21,793 nucleotides of DNA from an uncultured Bacilli bacterium (GTDB lineage: Bacteria > Bacillota_I > Bacilli_A > RF39 > UBA660). Positions 14,221-21,786 of the stretch are shown here, piece by piece. Both the position numbers and the translations under genes were made by a program. The notes below the pieces were generated by a model. That model made no database searches and was not told the origin of the DNA. It saw only the letters and a list, made by a program, of their open reading frames with translations. Every line of letters starts with the position of its first letter. The stretch's first letter is position 1. The DNA is taken from assembly GCA_947628685.1 (NCBI GenBank), contig CANRAT010000022.1, forward strand, positions 1-21,793, written 5' to 3'.

Positions 14221-15318
14221 ATGGACGAAAGAATAAAAAAATTAAGTAGTACAATAGTTAATTATTCTATAAAAGTAAAAGAAAATGATAGAGTATTAAT
14301 ACAATATGAAAGTGAAGAGTGTAAACCACTTGTAAAATGTCTAATAAAAGATATTTATAAAAACAAGGGAATACCTTTTGTTAAACTAATTGATAGTGAA
14401 CTTAACTCTTTAATTATGGAAAGTGCAAACGAAAGTACAATAGATGAAATGGTTAAAATGAAAAAATATGAAGTAGATAATTTTGATTGTTTTATTCGAA
14501 TTTGTTATACTTTAAACGAGTATGAGGATAAAGATATTTCACCAAATATAAGAAAAGAAATTGGTAGTAAATCTCAAAATTTAGACGATATTAGAATAAA
14601 TGAAAGAAGATGGGTACTTTTAAATTATCCTTCCTTAATAGATGCTTATAAGGCTAAAATGAAGTATGATGATTTTTACAATTATTCTCTTGATGTTATG
14701 AACGTAGATTATAAAGCCATGAATAAAAATATAGAACCTTTAAAAAAACTTATGGAAAAAACTGATAAAGTAAGAATTCTTGGACCAAATACAGATATAA
14801 CATTTAGTATAAAGGGTATGAATGCAGTACCTTGTTGTGGTGAGGCTAATATACCTGATGGAGAACTTTATACAGCGCCTATAAAAACATCTGTAAATGG
14901 AGTTATTACATATAATACACCAAGTCCATATCAAGGTAATGTATTTAATGATATTAGACTTGAGTTTGAAAATGGTAAGATAATAAATGCTACTTGTTCA
15001 AATGATTCTAATAAATTAAAAGAGATATTTGATACTGATGAAGGCGCTAGATATATAGGAGAATTTTCTTTGGGATTCAATCCTAAAATTACATTTCCTA
15101 TGGGAGACATTTTATACGATGAAAAAATTATGGGAAGTCTTCATTTCACACCAGGTAGGTGTTATAAAGATTGCGATAATGGAAATATTTCTGCAATACA
15201 CTGGGATTTAGTTTTAATACAAACTAAAGAGTATGGTGGTGGAGAAGTATACTTTGATGATGTATTAATACGTAAAGATGGAAAATTTGTTTTAGATGAA
15301 TTAAAAGAGTTAAATTAA
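14221..15318 (+). CDS. M29-family aminopeptidase (AmpS/PepS-like)
   Basis: Two-metal aminopeptidase of peptidase family M29, cytoplasmic and active on short peptides. The metal ligands known from AmpS/PepS are all visible in order: Glu in NIPDGELYTAP, Glu in YIGEFSLGFNP, His in GSLHFTPGRCY, and His plus Asp in AIHWDLV. The fold's N-terminal half includes IDELVKMK-type and INERRWVLLNYPS segments. ATG 14221 is preferred over GTG 14215 because AAAGGAG (14205-14211) is 9 nt from the ATG but only 3 nt from the GTG. This gives 365 aa, slightly below the roughly 410 aa of T. thermophilus AmpS. Monocistronic between its own promoter and terminator. Confidence 0.93.
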   Translation: MDERIKKLSSTIVNYSIKVKENDRVLIQYESEECKPLVKCLIKDIYKNKGIPFVKLIDSELNSLIMESANESTIDEMVKMKKYEVDNFDCFIRICYTLNEYEDKDISPNIRKEIGSKSQNLDDIRINERRWVLLNYPSLIDAYKAKMKYDDFYNYSLDVMNVDYKAMNKNIEPLKKLMEKTDKVRILGPNTDITFSIKGMNAVPCCGEANIPDGELYTAPIKTSVNGVITYNTPSPYQGNVFNDIRLEFENGKIINATCSNDSNKLKEIFDTDEGARYIGEFSLGFNPKITFPMGDILYDEKIMGSLHFTPGRCYKDCDNGNISAIHWDLVLIQTKEYGGGEVYFDDVLIRKDGKFVLDELKELN

Positions 15319-15343
15319 AGGCATAGTTATATGCTTTTATTTT
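15317..15343 (+). terminator. Terminator of the aminopeptidase gene
   Basis: 8-bp stem AAAGGCAT/ATGCTTTT (15317-15324, 15331-15338, one G-U pair) with a 6-nt loop, then TTATTTT. The stop codon overlaps the left arm. Confidence 0.75.
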
Positions 15344-15388
15344 CGTAAAAATCTATATTATAATTCATATATTTAATTAGGTGACCTT

Positions 15389-16228
15389 ATGAGAAAGATT
15401 TTTAAAATAATAGGCCTAATTAGTTTAACATGTTTTAGTTTTTTTATTACTGAAAAAACAGTTACTGTAATAAGTGATATGGATGAAATAATGATAGAAA
15501 TAAAAAATAAAAAAGATGAATTTAAAAGTGATAGTGTAGATGCTATTATAAATGGAAATACTATAATACCGGGTATAAGTGGTAAAGAAGTAAACGTAAA
15601 TAAAAGTTATAAAAATATGAAAAGGAATGGATATTATAGTGAAAAATTTTATATATATAACTATAGTCTCCCAAAAATTAGTTTAACTGATAATATGGAT
15701 AAATATATAATAAATGGCAATCCAGATAAAAGAATGGTTAGTTTAATATTTACTGTAGATTCAAATGATGAAATAAATGATATATTAACCATTATAAATA
15801 ATTATAAAGTTAATGCTTCTTTTTTCGTTAATCCTACTTGGTTTTCAAATAATAATGAATTAATAAGTAGCATGATAAAAAAAGGGCACAATGTAAATAT
15901 ACTTCTAGATGACTATACTAATTCAAGTTTTGATTGGATAGATATGGTATTAAAAAGGATAAATAAACAAAATAGTGGTTTTTGTTATAATGTTATTGAT
16001 AATGATAAAAATATTGACATTTGTAAATTAAAAGGTAATTATACAGTAAGACCAACTATAATATCAGATAAAACTCCTTTAGTTGATATTAAAAGTAAAT
16101 TACAACCAGGTTCTTTACTATCTCTTAAAGTAAATAAAGAAGTAAAAAAAGAATTATCCTCTATAATTATATATATAAAATCAAAAGGGTATAAATTAAC
16201 TAATTTAGAAGAACATGTATTAGAATAA
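15389..16228 (+). CDS. Membrane-anchored NodB-fold protein, probably inactive polysaccharide deacetylase
   Basis: The 279-aa protein begins with a signal anchor (residues 2-21, IFKIIGLISLTCFSFFITEK) and then has a region with NTIIPGISGKEVNVNKSYKNM (57-77) seen ahead of deacetylase domains in some Bacillota. A NodB-like region follows at about 115-275: MVSLIFTVDS (116-125) where active enzymes have a VxLTFDDGP strand, YKVNASFFVNP (139-149), and KKGHNVNILLDDYT (164-177) where enzymes have GHEIGNHTxxH. The DD pair and the HxxxH metal ligands are therefore missing or changed, so catalysis looks lost. AGGTGA precedes the ATG, and a TATAAT (15359-15364) lies upstream. A fold-only role in the cell envelope, such as glycan binding, is inference. 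Confidence 0.7.
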   Translation: MRKIFKIIGLISLTCFSFFITEKTVTVISDMDEIMIEIKNKKDEFKSDSVDAIINGNTIIPGISGKEVNVNKSYKNMKRNGYYSEKFYIYNYSLPKISLTDNMDKYIINGNPDKRMVSLIFTVDSNDEINDILTIINNYKVNASFFVNPTWFSNNNELISSMIKKGHNVNILLDDYTNSSFDWIDMVLKRINKQNSGFCYNVIDNDKNIDICKLKGNYTVRPTIISDKTPLVDIKSKLQPGSLLSLKVNKEVKKELSSIIIYIKSKGYKLTNLEEHVLE

Positions 16229-16249
16229 GTAGAAATACTTATTTTTTTT
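16224..16249 (+). terminator. Terminator before the NAD operon
   Basis: 8-bp stem AATAAGTA/TACTTATT (16224-16231, 16236-16243) closed by a GAAA tetraloop, then a T8 tract. The stop codon of the NodB-like gene (16226-16228) is in the left arm. Confidence 0.9.
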
Positions 16250-16260
16250 AAAAAAAGGTA

Positions 16261-16289
16261 TTGACAAATTAAAGTGTTTTTAATATAAT
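16261..16289 (+). promoter_or_regulatory. NAD operon promoter (perfect consensus)
   Basis: TTGACA (16261-16266), 17 nt, TATAAT (16284-16289): both hexamers and the spacing match the sigma-A/sigma-70 ideal, the only such case in the window. The expected start near 16296 leaves a leader of about 150 nt before the pncA ATG, unlike the short leaders of other genes. So strong a promoter would suit control by a repressor. Confidence 0.9.
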
Positions 16290-16299
16290 GTTAATAACA
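16289..16299 (+). promoter_or_regulatory. Putative NrtR operator 1
   Basis: Perfect palindrome TGTTA-A-TAACA, sharing its first base with the -10 and covering the expected transcription start, a repressing position. The wider match with site 2 is AATGTTAnTAACAnAAA in the same orientation. Assignment to NrtR is inferred from the nrtR gene at the end of this operon. Confidence 0.55.
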
Positions 16300-16329
16300 G
16301 AAACAAAAACTGTTTAATTTTACGATTAA

Positions 16330-16340
16330 TGTTATTAACA
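16330..16340 (+). promoter_or_regulatory. Putative NrtR operator 2
   Basis: Second palindrome TGTTA-T-TAACA, centred 41 bp after the first, near four helical turns, so both would face the same side of DNA. No other TGTTAnTAACA was noticed elsewhere in the window. Cooperative binding or a repression loop is inference. Confidence 0.5.
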
Positions 16341-16444
16341 AAAAGTTAAAAAGAAAGGCGATGATAATATAAATCTAATAGGAATACTATCTAAAACATA
16401 AAATGTAAATTAGAAGAATTGTTAAAAAAATGGAGGTATGGAAT

Positions 16445-17035
16445 ATGAATAAAATAAACAATTTAAAAGTGTATAAGAAATGTTTAATAGTAGTAGATAT
16501 GGTTAATGGGTTTGTTAAAGAAGGTATTTTATCTGATAATAATATTGCTCGTATTATTCCAAGACAAATAAAACTAATAAAAGAAAATCAAGAAACAGGG
16601 GGACTTACAATATTTATTAAAGATACGCATGATATAAATGCAACTGAGTTTAAAAGATTTGGTAATACAAAACATTGTGTTAGAGGAACAAGTGAAGCAG
16701 AATTATTAGATGAACTTAAAAGTTTTGAACTAAAAGATAATACAGTATCTATTGAAAAAAATTCAACAAGTTTTATGGAATCACCAAACTTTAGAAAATT
16801 AATTAATGAATTAAAAAATTTAAAAGAAGTATTAGTAGTTGGATGTTGTACAGATATTTGTGTATTTAATGGAACGATGGGACTTGCAAATTATTTCAAT
16901 GAATGGAATAAAGATGTAGATATTAAAATTGATAAATCGGCTGTTGCTACTTATGATGAAGTAAATAGACAAAACTTTGTTGATGCTGCATACATACTTA
17001 TGGAACAACAAGGTATACAGTTAATAAAAAAATAA
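16445..17035 (+). CDS. pncA: Nicotinamidase
   Basis: Hydrolyses nicotinamide to nicotinate, the entry step of the operon's NAD salvage route. Isochorismatase-fold Cys hydrolase of 196 aa with the triad Asp18 (CLIVVDMVNGF), Lys105 (SIEKNSTSF) and Cys139 (GCCTDICV), and a metal site with Asp60 and His62 (FIKDTHD) and His77 in KHCVRGT. An in-frame ATG at 16430 exists, but the GGAGG (16432-16436) lies after it and is 8 nt from ATG 16445, so the latter is the start. The fold is shared with other cysteine hydrolases; the HCVxGT motif and the six NAD genes behind it make nicotinamidase the strong call. The gap to pncB is 15 nt. Confidence 0.92.
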   Translation: MNKINNLKVYKKCLIVVDMVNGFVKEGILSDNNIARIIPRQIKLIKENQETGGLTIFIKDTHDINATEFKRFGNTKHCVRGTSEAELLDELKSFELKDNTVSIEKNSTSFMESPNFRKLINELKNLKEVLVVGCCTDICVFNGTMGLANYFNEWNKDVDIKIDKSAVATYDEVNRQNFVDAAYILMEQQGIQLIKK

Positions 17036-17050
17036 GAAAGAAGGTTTTTT

Positions 17051-18508
17051 ATGGAAAATAAAACAATGATGACTGATTTTTATGAATTAACTATGGCTCA
17101 AACTTATTTTGATAAAGGTGAGCAAAATAAAAAGGTATATTTTGATATATTTTTTAGAAATAATCCATTTGACGGTGGATATGCAATTATGGGTGGACTT
17201 GATAATATAATAGATTATATAAATAACTTTAAAATAGAAGATAAAGATATAGAGTATTTAAGAAATTTAGGTTGCTTTAAAGAAGATTTCTTAAACTATT
17301 TAAAAAATTTAAAATTTACAGGAGATATTTATGCTATACCTGATGGCACACCAATATTTCCAAATGAACCTGTTTTAACAGTAAGGGCAAATGTTATAGA
17401 AGCACAGTTAATAGAAACATCTTTGCTAGCGAACTTTAACCATGGTACCTTAGTTACAACTGTATCGAAGCGTATTACTAATGCGGCAGAAAATATTCCT
17501 GTAATGGAATTTGGTGCTAGACGTGCAAGAGGAATAGATTCTGCTATCGAGGCATCTAAATATGCTTATATTGGAGGATGCTGTGGTACAAGTAACGTAA
17601 TAGCTGGTATGAAATACGATATACCTGTTTTAGGTACAATGGCTCATTCAATGATATGTGATGCTGATAGTGAGTATGAAGCATTCCTATCATATGCCAA
17701 AAGTAATCCTAATAACTGTGTATTTTTAGTAGACACTTATGATACATTAAGAAGTGGAATACCTAATGCTATTAAAGTAGCCAAAGATTATTTGATTCCT
17801 AATGGATATAAATTTAAAGGTATTAGAATAGATAGTGGAGATTTAGCATATTTATCAAAAGAAGCAAGACGTATGTTAGATGAATTTGGATTTAAAGATA
17901 CTACTATATGTCTATCTAATGGACTTGATGAAACCACAATTAAATCTTTAATAGATCAAAAATCTTGTATAGATTCTATAGGTTGTGGTGACAATATTGC
18001 TGCATCTAAAGAAAGAGTAGGTGGAGTATACAAATTAGTCGCTATAGAAAAAGATGGTAAAATTATACCTAAAATTAAAGTAAGTAATGATACCGTTAAG
18101 ACAATTAATCCAGGGTATAAAAAAGTATATAGATTTTATGATAAAAAGACAAATTTTGCTTTAGGTGATGTAATTGCTTTAAGTGATGAAGTAATACCTA
18201 CTGATAAATATACATTAATTTGTCCTAATGAAGAATGGAAGATGACAACAATAGAAAATTATACTTTAAAAGAACTTAGTGTACCAATATTCAAAGATGG
18301 AGTACAAGTCTTTAAAGTGCCTGATGTAAAATCTAGAAAAGAATATTGTACTGAACAATTCAAAACATTATATCCAGAGATTAAAAGAAAAGAAAATCCA
18401 CATGAATATTATGTAGATTTAACAAAAAAATTATTAGAGTTAAAAAAAGAATTAATATTATCTACAAAAAATCAAAATACAAATAAACAATATGTAAAGG
18501 GAGTATAA
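17051..18508 (+). CDS. pncB: Nicotinate phosphoribosyltransferase
   Basis: Makes nicotinate mononucleotide from nicotinate and PRPP, using ATP. The 485-aa protein has the N-terminal MMTDFYELTMAQTYF and FRNNPFDGGYAIMGGL, the active-site FGARRARG (154-161), GGCCGTSNVIAG (175-186), TMAHSMI (196-202) containing the His (His199) that is phosphorylated in this family, and the phosphate-binding RIDSGDLAYLSKEAR. The length fits the long bacterial/eukaryotic-like NAPRTase group rather than the roughly 400-aa E. coli form. GAAAGAAGG precedes the ATG. It is followed by a Nudix gene after a single base, so translation is coupled. Confidence 0.96.
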   Translation: MENKTMMTDFYELTMAQTYFDKGEQNKKVYFDIFFRNNPFDGGYAIMGGLDNIIDYINNFKIEDKDIEYLRNLGCFKEDFLNYLKNLKFTGDIYAIPDGTPIFPNEPVLTVRANVIEAQLIETSLLANFNHGTLVTTVSKRITNAAENIPVMEFGARRARGIDSAIEASKYAYIGGCCGTSNVIAGMKYDIPVLGTMAHSMICDADSEYEAFLSYAKSNPNNCVFLVDTYDTLRSGIPNAIKVAKDYLIPNGYKFKGIRIDSGDLAYLSKEARRMLDEFGFKDTTICLSNGLDETTIKSLIDQKSCIDSIGCGDNIAASKERVGGVYKLVAIEKDGKIIPKIKVSNDTVKTINPGYKKVYRFYDKKTNFALGDVIALSDEVIPTDKYTLICPNEEWKMTTIENYTLKELSVPIFKDGVQVFKVPDVKSRKEYCTEQFKTLYPEIKRKENPHEYYVDLTKKLLELKKELILSTKNQNTNKQYVKGV

Positions 18509-18509
18509 T

Positions 18510-19118
18510 ATGATTAGAAAAGAAAAATTAGAAGAATTAAAAAGTTTAATTGAACAGTTAAAAACAGTAGAAGTAATAAAAAGAGAAATAGAAGAAAAAG
18601 ATAAATTTCTTAAAAGTGAAGCATATTATTTTAAACTTAATAATGGTATAATTATACCAAGAGAAAAATTAATTAAGGGAAGTAGTGATGGTAGCGCTGT
18701 AATAGTTATGCCAGTACTTGAAACAAAAGAAGTATTAACAGTTATAGAGCCTAGAGTATTTACTTCACTTACTGTTGGAGTAGGATTTCCTGCAGGATAT
18801 GTTGAAAGTCATAAAAATGAAACTATAAAACATGCTGCTAAAAGAGAACTTTTTGAAGAAACAGGATATGCGACTGAAAAACCTTTAATAGATGTAGATT
18901 CATTTTATCAAGATGAAGGTTGTTCAAGTGCATTAAATCATCTTTTTATTGCAAAGAATTGTTTTAAAAAATCTTATCAACATTTAGATAGTGATGAAGT
19001 TGTTAAATATATGCTATTTAATTACGAAGAATTATTTGAATTAGAAAACTTAGGGTATATTAAGGGAAGTAATTCTAAATTACTTTTAGAAAAATCAAAA
19101 AAATATATGGAGGTTTAA
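18510..19118 (+). CDS. Nudix hydrolase, probably ADP-ribose pyrophosphatase-like
   Basis: Cleaves a nucleoside diphosphate linked to another group; in this operon ADP-ribose or NAD breakdown products are the likely substrates, by context. The 202-aa protein has a charged helical N-terminus (1-35) and a Nudix domain from about residue 60. The box retains REL-x-EE-x-G-Y (Arg112, Glu113, Glu116, Glu117, Gly119), so it should be active. The front of the box is unusual: from Gly96 to Glu104 there are seven residues between, not five (G-x7-E-x7-REL). The PAGYVE before it resembles the ADP-ribose pyrophosphatase group. It starts 1 nt after pncB and ends 1 nt before nadE. It is distinct from the degenerate Nudix domain of NrtR at the end of the operon. 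Confidence 0.85.
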   Translation: MIRKEKLEELKSLIEQLKTVEVIKREIEEKDKFLKSEAYYFKLNNGIIIPREKLIKGSSDGSAVIVMPVLETKEVLTVIEPRVFTSLTVGVGFPAGYVESHKNETIKHAAKRELFEETGYATEKPLIDVDSFYQDEGCSSALNHLFIAKNCFKKSYQHLDSDEVVKYMLFNYEELFELENLGYIKGSNSKLLLEKSKKYMEV

Positions 19119-19119
19119 G

Positions 19120-19881
19120 ATGGAAAAGTTTAATGCTATAAATGAGGCAAATAATGTAATAGAATTTATAAGAGATTATTATAAAAAAAATAACTTAGGT
19201 GGAGCAATTATAGGAATTAGTGGAGGTAAAGATTCTGGTGTTGTTGCCGCACTTTTCACACACGCTTTAGGTCCTAAAAATGTCATAGGAGTAACACTCC
19301 CTTGTCATTCTAGTGACGAATGCAAAAATGATGCTAAACTCATCAGTGATTACTATGGATTTGAATTAATTAATTTTGATATCACAAATGTATTTGATGT
19401 ATTCAAAGATGAATTAAAAAACTTAGGAGATTTTAACTTAGATGATACTAAAAATAGTGATATTAACTTAAAACCTAGACTTAGAATGGCTACTTTATAT
19501 TATTTAGCAGCCTTATATTCAAATTTAAAAGGCAAAACTTATCTAGTTGCAGGAACAAGTAACAAGTGTGAGTTATATGTTGGATATTTTACTAAAGGAG
19601 GAGATTCTGTACACGATATTTCTCCAATTGCAGATTTTACTGTAGATGAAGTAATTGAAATAGGTAAATATTTAAAAGTTCCAGAAAAAGTTTTGTATAA
19701 AGCACCAAATGATGATTTATCAAATAAAACAGATGAAGAAAAATTAGGAGTAAAATATAGCGATATAGCAAGTTATATAGATGATCCTAATAGTGTAGAT
19801 ATAAAAATTGCAAAAAAAATAAAAAAACTACACGATTCTAATATTCACAAATTTAATATACCAACCTATAGGAGTAAATAA
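19120..19881 (+). CDS. nadE: NAD synthetase, ammonia-dependent
   Basis: Last step of NAD synthesis: amidates nicotinate adenine dinucleotide using ATP and ammonia. The 253-aa protein is the short form without a glutaminase domain. It has the ATP pyrophosphatase loop IGISGGKDSGV (31-41), PRLRMATLYYLA (119-130), LVAGTSNKCELYVGYFTKGGDS (142-163) and DISPIADFTVDEV, all typical of NadE. GGAGG in the end of the Nudix gene serves as ribosome site. Its stop overlaps the nadD start by one base (TAATG). The source of free ammonia is partly the operon's own deamidating enzymes PncA and PncC, an inference. Confidence 0.96.
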   Translation: MEKFNAINEANNVIEFIRDYYKKNNLGGAIIGISGGKDSGVVAALFTHALGPKNVIGVTLPCHSSDECKNDAKLISDYYGFELINFDITNVFDVFKDELKNLGDFNLDDTKNSDINLKPRLRMATLYYLAALYSNLKGKTYLVAGTSNKCELYVGYFTKGGDSVHDISPIADFTVDEVIEIGKYLKVPEKVLYKAPNDDLSNKTDEEKLGVKYSDIASYIDDPNSVDIKIAKKIKKLHDSNIHKFNIPTYRSK

Positions 19882-20447
19882 TGAAAATAGGCGTGTTTGT
19901 TGGAAGTTTTAATCCTGTACATATTGGACATATAAAACTAGTTAATGAATTAATAGATAAAAAATATGTTGATAAAATCTATATTATTCCAACAGAACCT
20001 TATTGGAATAAACAAGATTTAATATCTTTAAAAGATCGTATAAATATGTTAAAATATTTTGAAACAGATAAAATTATTATAGATACTAAACATAATAAAT
20101 ATGAGTATACATATCAAATATTAAACGATTTAAAAAATAGTAGCGATCAGTTGTACCTTATAATAGGTGCGGATAATTTAAAAGAATTTCACTTGTGGAA
20201 AAACATAGATGAAATACTAAAAAATAAAATAATTGTAGTAAATAGAAATGGTATAGATACATCAAAATATATAAATAATTTTAAAAATAATCAAAATTTT
20301 ATAGTAGCATGTGATATAGAACAAATTAATATCTCATCTACTATGGTTAGAGAAAATAAAGAATATAGAAAATTTTATTTAGATAGAAGAGTACTAGATT
20401 ATATAAATAAAAATAATTTATACGAAAGAGGTAACTATGGAAAATAA
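19881..20447 (+). CDS. nadD: Nicotinate-mononucleotide adenylyltransferase
   Basis: Joins nicotinate mononucleotide to AMP from ATP to give nicotinate adenine dinucleotide, the substrate of NadE next door. The 188-aa protein has the nucleotidyltransferase start GVFVGSFNPVHIGHIKL (4-20) with the HxGH motif (His14, His17), IIGADNLKEFHLWK (94-107), and ISSTMVR (151-157). These are the hallmarks of NadD. It overlaps nadE by 1 nt and pncC by 11 nt. In many Bacillota nadD sits with yqeK and rsfS; here it has moved into a complete NAD operon. Confidence 0.95.
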   Translation: MKIGVFVGSFNPVHIGHIKLVNELIDKKYVDKIYIIPTEPYWNKQDLISLKDRINMLKYFETDKIIIDTKHNKYEYTYQILNDLKNSSDQLYLIIGADNLKEFHLWKNIDEILKNKIIVVNRNGIDTSKYINNFKNNQNFIVACDIEQINISSTMVRENKEYRKFYLDRRVLDYINKNNLYERGNYGK

Positions 20448-20931
20448 TTTAAAATTATTAGTAGAATTATTAACTAAATTAAATAAAACTATAAGTACAA
20501 TGGAATCTTGTACAGGTGGTTCTTTAGTAAATGCTATAACAAATGTAGAAGGTTCAAGTGAAGTACTTAAATTTAGTGCCATTACATATTCAAATGATTT
20601 TAAAATAAAAATGGGAGTCAATAAAAATATAATTGATAAATATAGTGTTTATAGTATAGAAACCGCTATGGAAATGAGTAAAAATATAAGTAAATTTACA
20701 AATTCTAATTATGGAGTAGGTATAACAGGTAAATTAAATAGAGTAGATAAGAATAACTTGTATGGTGAAGATAATAAAGTTTTTATTAGTATATATGATA
20801 AAGACTTAGATAAATTTTATAACTTTGATATAGTTGTAAAAAAATCTAATAGAAAAGAAAATAAAGAAGAAGTTATTAATTTAATAGTGGAAAAGCTTTT
20901 AAAAATAATGTATAATAATTATGGTGATTAA
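20437..20931 (+). CDS. pncC: Nicotinamide-nucleotide amidohydrolase (CinA C-terminal domain)
   Basis: Deamidates NMN, a product of DNA ligase and NAD turnover, to nicotinate mononucleotide, feeding it back to NadD. The 164-aa stand-alone CinA domain has the active-site start TMESCTGGSLVNAIT (21-35) and the GVGITGKLNR segment (about 93-102), a variant of the usual ITGIAGP. The N-terminal half of full-length CinA is absent. In B. subtilis cinA lies after pgsA; here the domain is in the NAD operon, which supports the PncC role. AGAGG before ATG 20437 lies inside the end of nadD. Its stop abuts the nrtR ATG (TAAATG). Function is from family plus context. Confidence 0.88.
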   Translation: MENNLKLLVELLTKLNKTISTMESCTGGSLVNAITNVEGSSEVLKFSAITYSNDFKIKMGVNKNIIDKYSVYSIETAMEMSKNISKFTNSNYGVGITGKLNRVDKNNLYGEDNKVFISIYDKDLDKFYNFDIVVKKSNRKENKEEVINLIVEKLLKIMYNNYGD

Positions 20932-21756
20932 ATGAATAAAGTATATAATTCTGAAGAAGAATTTTTAAAAGATTACAATCCAGATGATTTTAAAAAATTA
21001 TCTATGACAGTTGATATACTCATATTTAGTGTATCTAATGAAGAAGTTGAAAATTATAGAAAAACAGATAAGAAAAAGATGAGCATATTACTTGTAAAAA
21101 GAGATAATTATCCATTCAAAGATAAATGGTGTTTACCTGGTGGATTCATTGGAATTGATGAAGAATTAGATGAAGCACCTAAAAGAATACTTAAAAGAGA
21201 GACTAATATAGATGATATATATCTAGAACAGTTATATACATTTGGGAGCGTAAATAGAGATCCTAGAATGAGAGTAGTATCAACATCATTCATGGCATTA
21301 ATAGATAAAAATAGATTAAAAGAAAATTTAAAAAAGAGTGCTTCTTGGTTCGATATAACTTTATATGAAGAAAAAAATAATATAGTAGATATTGTATTAG
21401 ATAATGGAATTGAAACTATTAATTTTAAAATAGAAAAAATTTTAAGGGAAAAAACTACAGATAGATATTCATTTAAAGTATTAAATAATGATTCAATTGC
21501 CTTTGACCATCCACTTGTAATATTATCTGGACTTGAGAGGCTTAAAAATAAATTAGAGTATACCGATATAGTATTTAATATGATGCCTGAGTTATTTACT
21601 TTAGGAGAACTTCAGCAAGTATATGAAGTAATACTCGGTAAAAAATTATTAGATCCAGCATTTAGGAGGATAATAGCTAATAAAGTAGAAAAAACTAAAA
21701 TGATGAAAACAGGAGAAGGACATAGACCATCATATTTATTTAGATATAAAAAGTGA
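20932..21756 (+). CDS. nrtR: NrtR, Nudix-related transcriptional repressor of NAD metabolism
   Basis: NrtR repressors bind operators of NAD genes and release them on binding ADP-ribose or related molecules. The 274-aa protein has an N-terminal Nudix-fold domain (about 24-160, with KWCLPGGFIGIDEELDEAPK) and a C-terminal winged helix with the NrtR-specific pattern FTLGELQQVYEVILGKKL (about 222-239), PAFRRIIANKV, and RPSYLFRY at the end. The Nudix box is degenerate: R-E-U-x-E-E-x-G reads R85-I-L-K-R-E-T-N, so hydrolysis should be lost and ligand sensing kept. As last gene it would repress its own operon, most likely through the twin palindromes at 16289 and 16330. Full length. Confidence 0.92.
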   Translation: MNKVYNSEEEFLKDYNPDDFKKLSMTVDILIFSVSNEEVENYRKTDKKKMSILLVKRDNYPFKDKWCLPGGFIGIDEELDEAPKRILKRETNIDDIYLEQLYTFGSVNRDPRMRVVSTSFMALIDKNRLKENLKKSASWFDITLYEEKNNIVDIVLDNGIETINFKIEKILREKTTDRYSFKVLNNDSIAFDHPLVILSGLERLKNKLEYTDIVFNMMPELFTLGELQQVYEVILGKKLLDPAFRRIIANKVEKTKMMKTGEGHRPSYLFRYKK

Positions 21757-21776
21757 ACGTAAGTTCTTTTTTTTTT
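21755..21776 (+). terminator. Terminator of the NAD operon
   Basis: Short stem GAAC/GTTC (21755-21758, 21763-21766) with a GTAA loop, weakly extended by A-T pairs of the preceding A-run with the T10 tract that follows. It overlaps the nrtR stop. Short but well placed. Confidence 0.65.
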
Positions 21777-21780
21777 AGTC

Positions 21781-21786
21781 TTGACA
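21781..21786 (+). promoter_or_regulatory. Possible -35 of the next gene, cut by the window end
   Basis: A perfect TTGACA directly after the operon terminator; the -10 would lie beyond the window. Called only from the hexamer and its position. Confidence 0.3.

Noticed and set aside
16361..16372. A three-codon frame (Met-Ile-Ile-stop) after AAAGG in the pncA leader, as a regulatory upstream ORF
   Set aside because: The spacing to AAAGG is too short for good initiation, and such tiny frames are common by chance in AT-rich DNA.
16430..16444. ATG 16430 as the pncA start
   Set aside because: The ribosome site GGAGG (16432-16436) lies after this ATG and is correctly spaced for ATG 16445; the alignment of the nicotinamidase start also favours the shorter form.
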